The notes under the pieces: model-generated
The model's input: only the letters and a program-made list of their open reading frames with translations
The model's database searches: none
Told to the model about the DNA's origin: nothing
Source: an uncultured Bacteroidota bacterium
GTDB lineage: Bacteria > Bacteroidota > Bacteroidia > Bacteroidales > P3
Direction: 5' to 3'
Length of the DNA stretch: 64,000 nt
Assembly (NCBI GenBank): GCA_902791695.1
Contig: CADAWR010000007.1
Location: 110,371 to 174,370 of the forward strand
Part shown: in pieces, positions 38,595-47,697 of the stretch
How positions within the stretch are numbered: position 1 is the stretch's first letter
Layout of the letters: every line of letters begins with the position of its first letter
Translations under genes and position numbers: made by a program

Positions 38595-40394
38595 TCAGTT
38601 GATAATCTCGTCGAGTTCCAGCCAGCGCAGCTCCTTCTCGTCGAGCAGGGCTATCACCTCGCCAATGCGTGTGGAGGCTTTTGTTATCTCAGCGGGGTCG
38701 GTGAGGGTGCCGCTGCTCAGCTGATGCTCCAGTGTGGCCTTTTCTGTGGTTAGTGCCTCTATCTCGGCGGTCAGTGCCTCGTACTCCTTCTGCTCCTTGT
38801 AGGTGGCCTTGCGCTTCTCGCTCTTGCTGCGCTCGTACTTGGGCTTCTCGGTGCGCTGTTGCAGGGTGCTCTCGCGCTGCTGGGCGGCCTTCTGCATGCG
38901 GTAGACGGTGTAGTTGCTGTGATAGTCGCGTATTTTGCCGCCCCCCTCGAATACCAACAGGTGGTCGACAATATGGTCCATGAAGGAGCGGTCGTGGCTG
39001 ACGATGATGAGGCAGCCCTTGTAGGTCTGGAGGAACTGTTCGAGTATCTGCAGGGTGTAGATGTCGAGGTCGTTGGTGGGTTCGTCGAGGATGAGAAAGT
39101 TGGGGTTGGCCATGAGCACCTGCAGTAGGTAGAGGCGGCGCTTCTCGCCGCCACTTAGGTTGCCGAAGTAGTTGTACTGCGTGGTGCCGTCGAAGCCGAA
39201 GTAGGTGAGGAACTGGTGAGCTGACATGCTCTTGCCGTTGTCGAGCTCTATCTCCTCGGCTATGTCCTTGACGAGGTCTATCACACGGCGGTCGGCGGGG
39301 GCGCTCATGCCCGCTTGGGTGTAGTAGCCGAACTGTATGGTCTGGCCCACGACGACGCGGCCGCTGGTAGGCTTCAGCCGCTCGGTTATGATGTTGAGGA
39401 ATGTGCTCTTGCCAACGCCGTTGGGGCCGACAATGCCTATCTTCTCGCCTTTCTTGAAGACGTAGGAGTAGTCGTCGATAAGGTCGCGGTAGCAGATGTT
39501 GTACAGCTCCAGTATCTTGCCGCCGATGCGTTCAGTCTTTACTGTCAGTTGCGGACGGCTGTCGTCGAAGCGCGTGTGTGCTTTTGCCTCAAGTTCATAG
39601 AAGGCGTCGATGCGAGCCTGTGCTTTGGTGCCGCGTGCTTGTGGCATACGGCGCATCCACTCGAGCTCGGTGCGGTAAAGGCTGCGGGCTTTCGCCACCT
39701 CGGCGCGCTCGTTGGCCTCGCGCTCGGCCTTCTTCTCCAGATAGTAGTCGTAGCGGCCTTTATAGTGATAGAGGCGCGAATTGTCGAGTTCGTAGATATT
39801 GTCGCAAACGTTGTCGAGGAAGTAGCGGTCGTGGGTCACCATGAGGATTGCCAGCCGCTGGCGCGATAAGAACTCCTCGAGCCACTCAATCATGTCTATG
39901 TCCAGGTGGTTGGTGGGCTCATCGAGGATGAGCAGGTTGCAGTCGTCCATTAGGAGGCGGCAGAGCGCCACCTTCTTCTGCTCGCCGCCACTGAGGGTGT
40001 CCATCTGGCGGTCAAGGAGAGTGTCGACACGCATGCGGCTGAGTATCTCCTCCATGCGTTGTTCGAAGGTCCAAGGGTCCTCGGTCTCGGGGCGTTGCAC
40101 ATTGTAGACGAAGTCGCGCACCTGTTGCTTGGGGTATGCTTCGGGGCTTTGCGGCAGATATGCCAGCTTGAGGTCGCCGCGGAAGGTTATCTTGCCTGCA
40201 TCCTGCAGGGTGTTATAGCCCTTTTGACCCGCAGCGGTCATTATTATGTTGAGCAGTGTCGACTTGCCGTAGCCGTTGCGGGCTATCAGCGCCGATTTCT
40301 GTCCGGCGTTGATGCCAAAGCTAATGTCTTCGAAGAGGAGCTTATCGCCGAAACTCTTGGTTAGTCCTTCGACTGTTAGCAGCGCGTCGGCCAT
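38595..40394 (-). CDS. ABC-F family ATPase (Uup-like)
   Basis: 599 residues from the ATG at 40394. Two ABC domains: Walker A ARNGYGKST and GPNGVGKST, signatures LSGGEQKKV and LSGGEKRRL, Walker B LLILDEPTNHLD and FLILDEPTNDLD. No membrane helices. A C-terminal coiled coil (about 520-600) resembles the Uup DNA/RNA-binding tail. ABC-F proteins act on the ribosome. It overlaps the stop of the phosphatase gene by 1 base and is the last gene of a six-gene leftward unit. Confidence 0.9.
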   Translation of the reverse strand: MADALLTVEGLTKSFGDKLLFEDISFGINAGQKSALIARNGYGKSTLLNIIMTAAGQKGYNTLQDAGKITFRGDLKLAYLPQSPEAYPKQQVRDFVYNVQRPETEDPWTFEQRMEEILSRMRVDTLLDRQMDTLSGGEQKKVALCRLLMDDCNLLILDEPTNHLDIDMIEWLEEFLSRQRLAILMVTHDRYFLDNVCDNIYELDNSRLYHYKGRYDYYLEKKAEREANERAEVAKARSLYRTELEWMRRMPQARGTKAQARIDAFYELEAKAHTRFDDSRPQLTVKTERIGGKILELYNICYRDLIDDYSYVFKKGEKIGIVGPNGVGKSTFLNIITERLKPTSGRVVVGQTIQFGYYTQAGMSAPADRRVIDLVKDIAEEIELDNGKSMSAHQFLTYFGFDGTTQYNYFGNLSGGEKRRLYLLQVLMANPNFLILDEPTNDLDIYTLQILEQFLQTYKGCLIIVSHDRSFMDHIVDHLLVFEGGGKIRDYHSNYTVYRMQKAAQQRESTLQQRTEKPKYERSKSEKRKATYKEQKEYEALTAEIEALTTEKATLEHQLSSGTLTDPAEITKASTRIGEVIALLDEKELRWLELDEIIN

Positions 40395-41095
40395 CACTTG
40401 GACAATTTAAGGTATTCTCTGCGGGCTTTCTTCATGAGTTTAATGAAGCGCTTGTCGGCATGGAGACGTGCTACGGCGGCGCTGGCCACTAGGCGCGCGG
40501 CGTCGACGTCGCTCTGCCAGTGGTAGCCTGCTATCACGCGGCTCTGGCCGTACATATAGCCACGGGCCATGATAGTGTCGGCCTTGTCAGGCGCCATCTC
40601 CGTGAGCAGCAGGGCAGCGCTCCATCCAAGGATGGTGTGGCCGGAAGGGTAGGAACCGTTGGTGCGGAGCCAGGCTTCGTCGCTGGGGTAGATGGTGGGC
40701 TCGTTGTAGAAGACGTAGGGACGCGTGCGCATGTAGTGGTTCTTGGGCAGTTTGCCAGCCTGGTCGGTAGTGAGGAGGCCCAAGGTGAGCATACGGTAGA
40801 TGGCGGGTGCGTTCTGCTCCGATATCTCGAAGCCGAGCACACCGCTGTAGATCTTGCAGATGTTGTCGATGCTCCAGATGGCGTCGTTCACGGCGATGGC
40901 CAGCCTTGTGCTGTCCTTGCGTTGCTCCTTGCCCCAGCGGTACTGCGCTTTGTCGTACTGGAAGGCAGCGCTGGCGGTGTCGGGTGGTGCAGGTAGGAAG
41001 TAGACGGCATTTGGCATCTGCATCGAGTCGAGCAGGGGCTTCTGTGCCAAGCCTATCAGTGGCATGAGGGCTATTAGGATGAGAGTATTTTTCAT
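40394..41095 (-). CDS. PhoN-like class A acid phosphatase (PAP2 superfamily)
   Basis: 233 residues. A signal peptide ends near GLAQK. The PAP2 motifs are KNHYMRTRPY, GSYPSGHTILGWSAAL and GQSRVIAGYHWQSDVDAARL; the second and third match class A nonspecific acid phosphatases. A secreted or periplasmic enzyme with broad phosphomonoesterase activity is likely. It overlaps the YkvA gene by 4 bases and the ABC-F gene by 1 base. Confidence 0.9.
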   Translation of the reverse strand: MKNTLILIALMPLIGLAQKPLLDSMQMPNAVYFLPAPPDTASAAFQYDKAQYRWGKEQRKDSTRLAIAVNDAIWSIDNICKIYSGVLGFEISEQNAPAIYRMLTLGLLTTDQAGKLPKNHYMRTRPYVFYNEPTIYPSDEAWLRTNGSYPSGHTILGWSAALLLTEMAPDKADTIMARGYMYGQSRVIAGYHWQSDVDAARLVASAAVARLHADKRFIKLMKKARREYLKLSK

Positions 41096-41451
41096 TGTTT
41101 AAGTAGATTGTCGGTATGTTCTTTTGCTTTCTGGTTTATCTCTGGTGTAAGATATTTGTTCAGCGTATGCAAGGCCAACATGAGGGCTGTGAGGTCGTCT
41201 GTGAAGCCTAGGGCTGGTATGAAGTCGGGCATGACGTCAACCGGCAGTATTAGGTAGCCCAGTGCGCCGATAATGATGGTTTTGGCTTTCACCGGAACGT
41301 CCTTGGCCTGCAACAGGAAATAGAGCTGCAGGGCAGGGTAGAGCACCTTGCGCCCTACCTGCGTGGCGATGTGGCGAATCTTCTTCCAGAAGCCGTCATC
41401 GTTGTAGTGCCGCTCGAACTTAGGTGCGTTGTCAATACTGAATTTCTCCAT
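41092..41451 (-). CDS. YkvA family protein (DUF1232)
   Basis: 119 residues. The DUF1232 core VKAKTIIIGALGYLILPVDV with MPDFIPALGFTDDLTALMLA is present. It has one or two hydrophobic segments and is probably membrane-associated. The function is unknown across the family. Its stop overlaps the start of the phosphatase gene (ATGA). Confidence 0.85.
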   Translation of the reverse strand: MEKFSIDNAPKFERHYNDDGFWKKIRHIATQVGRKVLYPALQLYFLLQAKDVPVKAKTIIIGALGYLILPVDVMPDFIPALGFTDDLTALMLALHTLNKYLTPEINQKAKEHTDNLLKQ

Positions 41452-41461
41452 GGTTTATTGT

Positions 41462-42421
41462 TCAGGTGAAATCTTCAAGTTTCTCAGGATTGTCGTTCAT
41501 GATATTGGGGCGCGGTTGATAGGCAAGGTGCAGCTTCGGATGGATGCGTAGGCGAAAGTCGCATTCGTCTTCATAGCAGCAACCATTGTCGGTCACCGCA
41601 TCGGTGGCGCCGCTATTGGCAACGGTCAGCATCGTCCAAACACCCTGAGTCTTCAATCTGTGCGACGGGAACCATCCTCGGGGCTGCAGCCCTTGACCGT
41701 CTAGTTCCCACATCAGCGATATCGGAGCTTCGGGCTGGTAGCCGAGAGGGAATGTGAGAGCATATTTGCATCGCTCCAACTGCCACAGTCGTATGGTGTT
41801 GCGTCCGTTCTTGCGCCCATGATATTCGTCGCCGAAGATTTCTATTGCATCTTCGATGGCGGTTACGCCGTCCACATTCTCGACGATTATCACGGCGCCG
41901 TCGTCTTTGGCGGTTTCCATCAGGTTTTCAACTTCCTGCCTGCGGGTGGCTTCTTCTCTTTTCTGCTTTATTATGTCGGGTTCGATGTTGCGGGCGGCTT
42001 TGTAGAACAGGTATACCGCCACGACGACCATCAGCCCTGACATAAGCCATTCATTTTTAGTCAGGAAATAGATGGCAGTTGCTATAGCTACGGCTCCCAG
42101 AATATAGTTGGTGTTCCGCTCCGCGCGTTGCTCTTTCCTGGCTTCGGCCAGTTTTTCCTTGGCTGGTTTGCGACGTTCTTTGCGTTCGGCATCCGCCTTG
42201 CGCTGCCGCTCACGGTTCTCCATACGGTCGTAAAAGAATGTCCATACAAGCAAATATATGGTTAAGGAAACAAAGATGCCCTCCACAATCACTAAAGCAA
42301 TGATTCTGGAGGTAGGGTCTTCCTCTGCCATTATATACTGGTAACTCCGTGCGGCAAACCAACCCGACCCCACGGCGATGGCCAGGCAGATCAGGCGGAG
42401 GAATATGTGGGAAATCTTCAT
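41462..42421 (-). CDS. four-helix membrane protein of unknown function
   Basis: 319 residues. Two hydrophobic helices at the start (ISHIFLRLICLAIAVGSGWF and IIALVIVEGIFVSLTIYLLV), a strongly basic coiled segment (residues about 70-105), two more helices (ILGAVAIATAIYFLT, SGLMVVVAVYLFY) and a soluble C-terminal domain of about 170 residues (ERCKYALTFPLGYQPEAPI, WELDGQGLQPRGWFPSH). No known domain recognised. It begins on the last base of the oxidoreductase fusion gene. Confidence 0.6.
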   Translation of the reverse strand: MKISHIFLRLICLAIAVGSGWFAARSYQYIMAEEDPTSRIIALVIVEGIFVSLTIYLLVWTFFYDRMENRERQRKADAERKERRKPAKEKLAEARKEQRAERNTNYILGAVAIATAIYFLTKNEWLMSGLMVVVAVYLFYKAARNIEPDIIKQKREEATRRQEVENLMETAKDDGAVIIVENVDGVTAIEDAIEIFGDEYHGRKNGRNTIRLWQLERCKYALTFPLGYQPEAPISLMWELDGQGLQPRGWFPSHRLKTQGVWTMLTVANSGATDAVTDNGCCYEDECDFRLRIHPKLHLAYQPRPNIMNDNPEKLEDFT

Positions 42422-44685
42422 TATCCCAGCACCTCCATGATGGCTTTGGCGGCTTTGCGTCCGGCGCCCATGGCAAGGATCACCGTGGCGGCACCGCTCA
42501 CGGCGTCGCCGCCGGCGAAGATATACTTACGGCTGGTTTGTCCGTTCTCGTCGGCCTTTATGCCGCCCCACACCTCGCAGTCCAAGCCCGGTGTGCTGGT
42601 GCGTATGAGTGGGTTGGGGCTGGTGCCGAGGGCGGCGACTATGGTGTCGGCCTCCACGTCGCACTCGCTGCCCTCAATGGGGCTGAATTTGCGGCGACCT
42701 TTCTCGTCGGGTTCGCCCATCTCCATCTTCACGCAGCGCAGGGCACGGACGTAGCCGTCATCGGTGCCGAGAATCTCGAGCGGGGCGGTCTGGAACATGA
42801 ACTGCACGCCCTCCTCCATGGCGTGGTGCACCTCCTCGCGGCGGGCGGGCATATCCATCTCGCCGCGGCGGTAGACTACCGTCACCTCGCTGCCCAGTCG
42901 CAACGCTGTGCGAGCGGCGTCCATGGCCACGTTGCCGCCACCCACCACTATCACCTTCTTGCCTAGATAAATGGGGGTGTCATACTGCTCGTCGTAGCCG
43001 TGCATAAGGTTGGTGCGCGTCAACAATTCGTTGGCACTTATGACGCCTATCTGCGTCTCGCCCGGTATGCCCATGAACTTGGGCAGGCCGGCGCCAGTGG
43101 CGATGTATACGGCGTCGTACTCCATGTCCTCAAAGAGTTGGTCTATCGTTATGCTCTTGCCGATGATGACGTTGGTGCGTATTTCAACGCCTAAGCGGCG
43201 CAGGTTCTCAATCTCCGGCTCCACCACACGCTGCTTGGGCAGGCGGAACTCCGGTATGCCGTAGACGAGCACGCCGCCGGCATGGTGCAGCGCCTCAAAG
43301 ACGGTAACCTGATAGCCGTGTTTGGCCAGGTCGCCTGCGCACGTCAGGCCGCTGGGGCCAGAACCGATGACAGCCACCTTGCGACCGGCAGGGTAGCAGG
43401 GACTCTGCGGCTTGGACTGCGCGCGGTGGTTGTCGGCCACGAAGCGCTCCAGCGCACCGATGGCTATAGGTTCGCCCTTCACGCCCATCACGCAGCTGCC
43501 CTCGCACTGCGTCTCCTGCGGGCAGACGCGGCCGCAGACCGCCGGCAGGGCCGAGTCGTGACTGATGGTGATATAGGCCTGGTTGAGGTTCTCCTCCTTG
43601 ATGTCCTGTATGAAACGCGGTATATTGATGCCCACAGGGCAGGCCTCGACGCAACGCGGCTTCTTGCACTGCAGGCAGCGGTTAGCCTCGATGAGGGCTT
43701 GGTGCTCGCTGAGTCCGAAACTGACCTCGTCGAAGTTCTTGGCGCGCACCTTGGGGTCTTGCTCGCGGGGTTTCTGTCTCTTTGGAGACGCATCATGGTG
43801 CGTCTCTACTGCCGCATCCACTGCATCCTTAAGGTTGCACTTGTGACCACTCTCGGCGGTGGCTATGCGGTAGCGCCGCGCATCCGGTGTCTTCAGCTTG
43901 CGGGCGGCTTCGTCGAAGTCCACCAGATGGCCGTCGAACTCGGGACCGTCCACGCAGCAGAACTTCACCTCGTCGCCAACCCTCACGCGGCAGGCGCCGC
44001 ACATGCCTGTGCCGTCCACCATCATGCAGTTGAGGCTCACTATGGTCGTCAGGTCGTACTTCTTGGTGGTGAGGCTTACGAACTTCATCATCGGCAGCGG
44101 GCCGATGGCCACACAGTGGCTATAGTCGGCACCACTCTGGCAGAGCTGGTCCACCTTGGCGGTCACCAAGCCCTGTTCGCCATAGCTGCCGTCGTCGGTC
44201 ATGATGTGCAGGTTCTGGCACACGGCGCGCAGTTCGTTCTCATAGAACAGCAGGTCTTTCGAGCGTGCGCCGATGATGACATCCGTCGGGATACCCTGGC
44301 GGAAGGCCCACTTCACCTGTGGGAACACCGGTGCTATGCCCACGCCGCCGGCCACGAAGAGCAGCCGCTTCAGCTCGCCCTTCTCGTGCTTCTCTATCAG
44401 CTCGCTTGGCCGCCCCAGCGGGCCCACGATGGTGTAGAGGTCGTCGCCCTCCTGCATCGCCGCCAGCTGGCGTGTGGTCTCGCCAACCACCTGAAACACT
44501 ATCACCACCGACTGGCGCTGGTAGACGATGTCGCTGATGGTGAGCGGTATGCGCTCGCCGTTCTCGTGGGGGATGACTATTACGAACTGGCCCGGCTTGC
44601 CGCTGAGCGATATCCACGGAGCGTGAATCTCCATCCGGTAAATCTCGTGGCTGTTGAGCAGCCTCTTGCTGATAATCTCGTACAT
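42421..44685 (-). CDS. fused DHODH-B-like FAD/NAD-binding subunit and NADPH-dependent glutamate synthase-like protein
   Basis: 754 residues. Residues 1-270: ferredoxin-reductase-like FAD/NAD domain and a 2Fe-2S cluster (CMMVDGTGMCGACRV, then FCCVDGPEFDG). A linker at about 290-320 carries a palindromic insertion. Residues 325-754: GltD-like part with cluster motifs CLQCKKPRCVEACPVGI and CGRVCPQETQC and two dinucleotide folds (VAVIGSGPSGLTCAGDL, VIVVGGGNVAMDAA). The layout corresponds to NfnA+NfnB (SudB+SudA) fused, a form known in Bacteroidetes. It may move electrons between NAD(P)H and ferredoxin; true glutamate synthesis is unlikely without the large subunit. Confidence 0.9.
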   Translation of the reverse strand: MYEIISKRLLNSHEIYRMEIHAPWISLSGKPGQFVIVIPHENGERIPLTISDIVYQRQSVVIVFQVVGETTRQLAAMQEGDDLYTIVGPLGRPSELIEKHEKGELKRLLFVAGGVGIAPVFPQVKWAFRQGIPTDVIIGARSKDLLFYENELRAVCQNLHIMTDDGSYGEQGLVTAKVDQLCQSGADYSHCVAIGPLPMMKFVSLTTKKYDLTTIVSLNCMMVDGTGMCGACRVRVGDEVKFCCVDGPEFDGHLVDFDEAARKLKTPDARRYRIATAESGHKCNLKDAVDAAVETHHDASPKRQKPREQDPKVRAKNFDEVSFGLSEHQALIEANRCLQCKKPRCVEACPVGINIPRFIQDIKEENLNQAYITISHDSALPAVCGRVCPQETQCEGSCVMGVKGEPIAIGALERFVADNHRAQSKPQSPCYPAGRKVAVIGSGPSGLTCAGDLAKHGYQVTVFEALHHAGGVLVYGIPEFRLPKQRVVEPEIENLRRLGVEIRTNVIIGKSITIDQLFEDMEYDAVYIATGAGLPKFMGIPGETQIGVISANELLTRTNLMHGYDEQYDTPIYLGKKVIVVGGGNVAMDAARTALRLGSEVTVVYRRGEMDMPARREEVHHAMEEGVQFMFQTAPLEILGTDDGYVRALRCVKMEMGEPDEKGRRKFSPIEGSECDVEADTIVAALGTSPNPLIRTSTPGLDCEVWGGIKADENGQTSRKYIFAGGDAVSGAATVILAMGAGRKAAKAIMEVLG
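43785..43806. repeat. in-frame palindrome, copy B (in the oxidoreductase fusion)
   Basis: Arms GAGACGCA and TGCGTCTC around TCATGG. On the coding (minus) strand it is preceded by GTA and reads V-E-T-H-H-D-A-S, in the linker between the two fused proteins. Confidence 0.8.
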
Positions 44686-44691
44686 TGTGTT

Positions 44692-46044
44692 TTATTCTGC
44701 GAAATACTTATAGAACAGGGGTATGGTCTCGATGCCTTTGAAGAACTGCTGCAGGGGGTAGTTCTCGTTGGGGGCGTGGATGTCGTCGCTGGCGAGTCCG
44801 AAGCCCATCAGGATGCTCTTCAGGCCCAGTATCTTCTCGAAGCCTGCCACTATGGGGATGCTTCCGCCGCTGCGCGTAGGTATCGGGCGCTTGCCGAAGG
44901 TGTCGGTCATAGCGCGCTCTGCAGCCTTGTAGGCCTTGAGTTCCAATGGGCTGACGTATGCTGCACCACCGTGGCAAGGAGTCACCTTCACGGTGACGTA
45001 GTCGGGAGCCACGCTCTCGAAGTATTCCTGGAACATCTTGCTTATCTTCTCGAAGTCCTGGTTGGCCACCAGACGCGTGCTTATCTTGGCGTAGGCCTTG
45101 CTGGGGAGCACGGTCTTCGTGCCCTCGCCGGTGTGGCCGCCCCAGATGCCGCACACATCCAGGCAGGGGCGTATGCCCGTGCGCTCCTTGGTGGTGTAGC
45201 CTTTCTCGCCCTTCAGCGCACGCACGCCGAGGTCTTTCATGTACTGCTTCTCGTCGAACGGGGCCTGGGCCATCAGCGCGCGCTCCTCGTCGCTGAGCAC
45301 CAGCACATCGTCGTAGAAGCCGGGAATGGTGATGTGGCCATCCTCGTCGTGCAGGTCGGCAATCATCTTGCACAGCACGTTGATGGGGTTGGCCACCGCG
45401 CCGCCGAAGATGCCGCTGTGCAGGTCGTGATTGGCGCCGGTCACCTCCACCTCCCAGTAACAGAGGCCGCGGAGGCCGCTAGTGATGCTGGGCACGTCGG
45501 GGGCAATCATCGAGGTGTCGCTCACCAGTATTACGTCGGCTTTCAGCAGCTCCTTGTTCTTCTCGCAGAAGCCGTAGAGCGAGCCGGAGCCAATCTCCTC
45601 CTCGCCTTCGAGCATGAACTTCACGTTGCATGGCAGGTTGCCGGTCTTCACCATATATTCAAAGGCTTTGGCGTGCATGAAGCTCTGGCCCTTGTCGTCG
45701 TCGGCGCCGCGGGCCCAGATGAAGCCGTCCTTGACCACGGGCTCGAACGGCGAGGTGCGCCACAGCTCGAGCGGAGCCACCGGCATCACGTCGTAGTGGC
45801 CGTAGACCAGCACCGTGGGCTTCTTCGGGTCGATGGTCTTCTCGCCGTAGACCACGGGGTTGCCCTCGGTGGGCATCACCTCGGCGCGGTCGGCGCCAGC
45901 CTCGAGCAACAACTCGCGCCAGCGCTCGGCGCAGCGCACCATGTCGGGCTTGTGCTCCTGCTCGGAACTGATGGAGGGAATGCGGATGAGGGAGAAGAGC
46001 TCCTCGAGGAAGCGGTCCTTGTTCTGTTCGATGTATTGTTTCAT
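44692..46044 (-). CDS. M20-family dipeptidase
   Basis: 450 residues from the ATG at 46044 (MKQYIEQNKDRFLEEL); an upstream in-frame extension to 46167 crosses the promoter and a repeat and was rejected. Metal-site motifs: VLVYGHYDVMP, GADDDKGQ, EGEEEIGSGS, SDTSM and the late NENYPL. A dimerisation domain includes NHDLHSGIFGG. It cleaves dipeptides in the cytoplasm. The stop is 6 bases before the oxidoreductase fusion. Confidence 0.93.
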   Translation of the reverse strand: MKQYIEQNKDRFLEELFSLIRIPSISSEQEHKPDMVRCAERWRELLLEAGADRAEVMPTEGNPVVYGEKTIDPKKPTVLVYGHYDVMPVAPLELWRTSPFEPVVKDGFIWARGADDDKGQSFMHAKAFEYMVKTGNLPCNVKFMLEGEEEIGSGSLYGFCEKNKELLKADVILVSDTSMIAPDVPSITSGLRGLCYWEVEVTGANHDLHSGIFGGAVANPINVLCKMIADLHDEDGHITIPGFYDDVLVLSDEERALMAQAPFDEKQYMKDLGVRALKGEKGYTTKERTGIRPCLDVCGIWGGHTGEGTKTVLPSKAYAKISTRLVANQDFEKISKMFQEYFESVAPDYVTVKVTPCHGGAAYVSPLELKAYKAAERAMTDTFGKRPIPTRSGGSIPIVAGFEKILGLKSILMGFGLASDDIHAPNENYPLQQFFKGIETIPLFYKYFAE

Positions 46045-46086
46045 ATTCAGTATGTTTTTATTAATTCGACGGGAAATTAGAAAGTG

Positions 46087-46118
46087 CAAATATACATATA
46101 TATTTTGACATGTGCAAC
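46087..46118 (-). promoter_or_regulatory. promoter for the dipeptidase unit
   Basis: On the minus strand GTTG (46115-46118), a 20-base spacer and TATATTTG (46087-46094), 42 bases before the ATG. Confidence 0.65.
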
Positions 46119-46154
46119 AAAAAAATGCACTTGGGCCATATCCTCTGCGATGCC

Positions 46155-46275
46155 CCTCCGTACCCACTCCGTCTGTTCACCGGTTGTTCACCGGTTGTTC
46201 GACGGTTTAAACCGTTAAACAATCGTAGAACAACCGTAGAACAGTCGGGCCAAAGTCGGAGAGGCTACGGTGAGG
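46155..46275. repeat. dispersed hairpin repeat, copy 3
   Basis: CTCCGTACCCACTCCG, CTGTTC, two ACCGGTTGTTC units, GACGGTTTAAACCG, then the complementary side (CGTAGAACAACCGTAGAACAG, TCGGAGAGGCTACGG, given in parts). It lies between the divergent dipeptidase and kdd promoters. Confidence 0.8.
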
Positions 46276-46385
46276 TTGCATACAAGCGGCGGAGTCAGTG
46301 TCTATTTGAAATGTATTTGTGGACTTGGAGCAGGCTCCTCGAAGCATTCCGGAGCGGGGGCGATTTTCGTCTTTTTTTTATACAG

Positions 46386-46431
46386 CATGGCAAAAAATAT
46401 TTTGCCATGTCGTTTTTTATATGTATCTTTG
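46386..46431 (+). promoter_or_regulatory. kdd promoter with overlapping palindromic operator candidate
   Basis: TTTG (46401-46404), a 19-base spacer and TATCTTTG (46424-46431): a full promoter match. A perfect 10-bp inverted repeat, CATGGCAAAA (46386-46395) and TTTTGCCATG (46400-46409), covers the -33 element, placed where a bound regulator would block or aid RNA polymerase. Confidence 0.75.
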
Positions 46432-46494
46432 TATGTTTGAATTTTATGTCAAACCAGATAAATCATTTAATAATCAAAAAAATAACCAAACATT

Positions 46495-47568
46495 ATGCAG
46501 AAAAAAGGCAACAAGTACGGTACCCACCGCGTCATCGAGCCCAAAGGCGTGCTGCCTCAGCCCGCTAACAAGCTTGACAACAACATGGATGAGATTTGGG
46601 ACAACGAGATTCTTATCGACGTCCAGACCCTGAACATCGACAGCGCTTCGTTCACGGACATCCACAACTATGCCAAGCAGCAGGCCGGCGAAGGCGCCAG
46701 CCAGGAGAAGATCATGGAAGAGGTGAAGAAGGAGATGTTCCTCAACGTCGAGCTGCAGGGTAAGCACCGCAACCGTCGCACCGGCAGTGGCGGTATGCTC
46801 CTCGGCAAAGTGGAGAAGATCGGCGATGCCCTGAAGGGCAAGATCGACCTCAAGGAGGGCGACCGTATCGCTACCCTCGTCTCGCTGAGCCTCACTCCGC
46901 TCCGCATCGATGAGATTCTGGAGATCCGTCCCGAGGTCGACCAGGTCGACATCAAGGGTAAGGCTATCCTCTTCGAGAGCGGTATCTATGCCAAGATTCC
47001 TACCGACATGCCTGAGAAGCTCGCCCTGAGCGCCCTCGACGTGGCCGGCGCTCCCGCCCAGACCGCCAAGCTGTGCCAGTATGGCCAGACCGTCGTCATC
47101 CTCGGCGCCGGTGGCAAGAGCGGTATGCTCTGCTGCTACGAAGCCAAGAAGCGCGTCGGTGTCACCGGTAAGGTCATCGGCATCGCTAACAGCCCCAAGA
47201 GCACCCAGCGTATCAAGGACCTCGGCTTCTGCGACATCGTGGAGAGTGCCGCCGGCATGACCCCCGTGCAGGTTTACGAGCTCGTCGAGCGCCTCACCAA
47301 CGGCAAGATGGCCGATGTGACCATCAACTGCGTCAACGTTCCCGACCAGGAGATGACCGCTGTGCTCTGCACCAAGGACGACGGTATCGTCTACTTCTTC
47401 AGTATGGCCACCAGCTTCACCAAGGCCAGCCTCGGTGCCGAGGGTATCGGCAGCGACGTGAACATGATCATGGGCAACGGCTACACCAAGGGCCACGCCG
47501 AGTTCACGCTGCAGGAGCTCCGCGAGAGCCCGAAGCTGCGCAAGATCTTCGAGGAGCTGTATGCCTAA
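46495..47568 (+). CDS. kdd: L-erythro-3,5-diaminohexanoate dehydrogenase
   Basis: 357 residues. Deaminates 3,5-diaminohexanoate in anaerobic lysine fermentation. Family marks: YGTHRVIEPKGVLPQPA, NEILIDVQTLNIDSASFT, TGSGGMLLGKVEKIGDAL and the NAD-binding VVILGAGGKSGMLC. The other lysine fermentation genes (kamA, kamD, kamE, kce, kal) are not in the window, and the gene is closed by a terminator. Its promoter overlaps a palindrome. Confidence 0.92.
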   Translation: MQKKGNKYGTHRVIEPKGVLPQPANKLDNNMDEIWDNEILIDVQTLNIDSASFTDIHNYAKQQAGEGASQEKIMEEVKKEMFLNVELQGKHRNRRTGSGGMLLGKVEKIGDALKGKIDLKEGDRIATLVSLSLTPLRIDEILEIRPEVDQVDIKGKAILFESGIYAKIPTDMPEKLALSALDVAGAPAQTAKLCQYGQTVVILGAGGKSGMLCCYEAKKRVGVTGKVIGIANSPKSTQRIKDLGFCDIVESAAGMTPVQVYELVERLTNGKMADVTINCVNVPDQEMTAVLCTKDDGIVYFFSMATSFTKASLGAEGIGSDVNMIMGNGYTKGHAEFTLQELRESPKLRKIFEELYA

Positions 47569-47594
47569 TAGTTAGATTGCATTGCATGAATGAT

Positions 47595-47622
47595 GAGGGG
47601 TGCTTTATACAAAGCACCCCTC
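47595..47622 (+). terminator. kdd terminator
   Basis: A perfect 12-bp stem GAGGGGTGCTTT / AAAGCACCCCTC with an ATAC loop, then TCTGTTT. Confidence 0.8.
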
Positions 47623-47646
47623 TCTGTTTGGGAAGTGTCCAAAAGA

Positions 47647-47676
47647 AAAGCCCCTCGCTGTGTGACGAGGGGCTTT
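47647..47676. terminator. terminator between kdd and the exb operon
   Basis: AAAGCCCCTCG (47647-47657) pairs with CGAGGGGCTTT (47666-47676). T-rich sequence follows on both strands, so it can serve the leftward exbD gene and back up kdd. Confidence 0.8.
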
Positions 47677-47697
47677 CTTGTTTATCGGCTTGTACCC

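Noticed and set aside
43282-46080. A 932-codon open frame on the plus strand
   Set aside because: It is antisense to the oxidoreductase fusion and the dipeptidase, both of which carry clear motifs; the translation is His/Val/Ala-rich shadow sequence of GC-rich genes.
46045-46167. Longer N-terminus for the dipeptidase
   Set aside because: It would cross the promoter and the edge of the hairpin repeat; the ATG at 46044 fits the family start.
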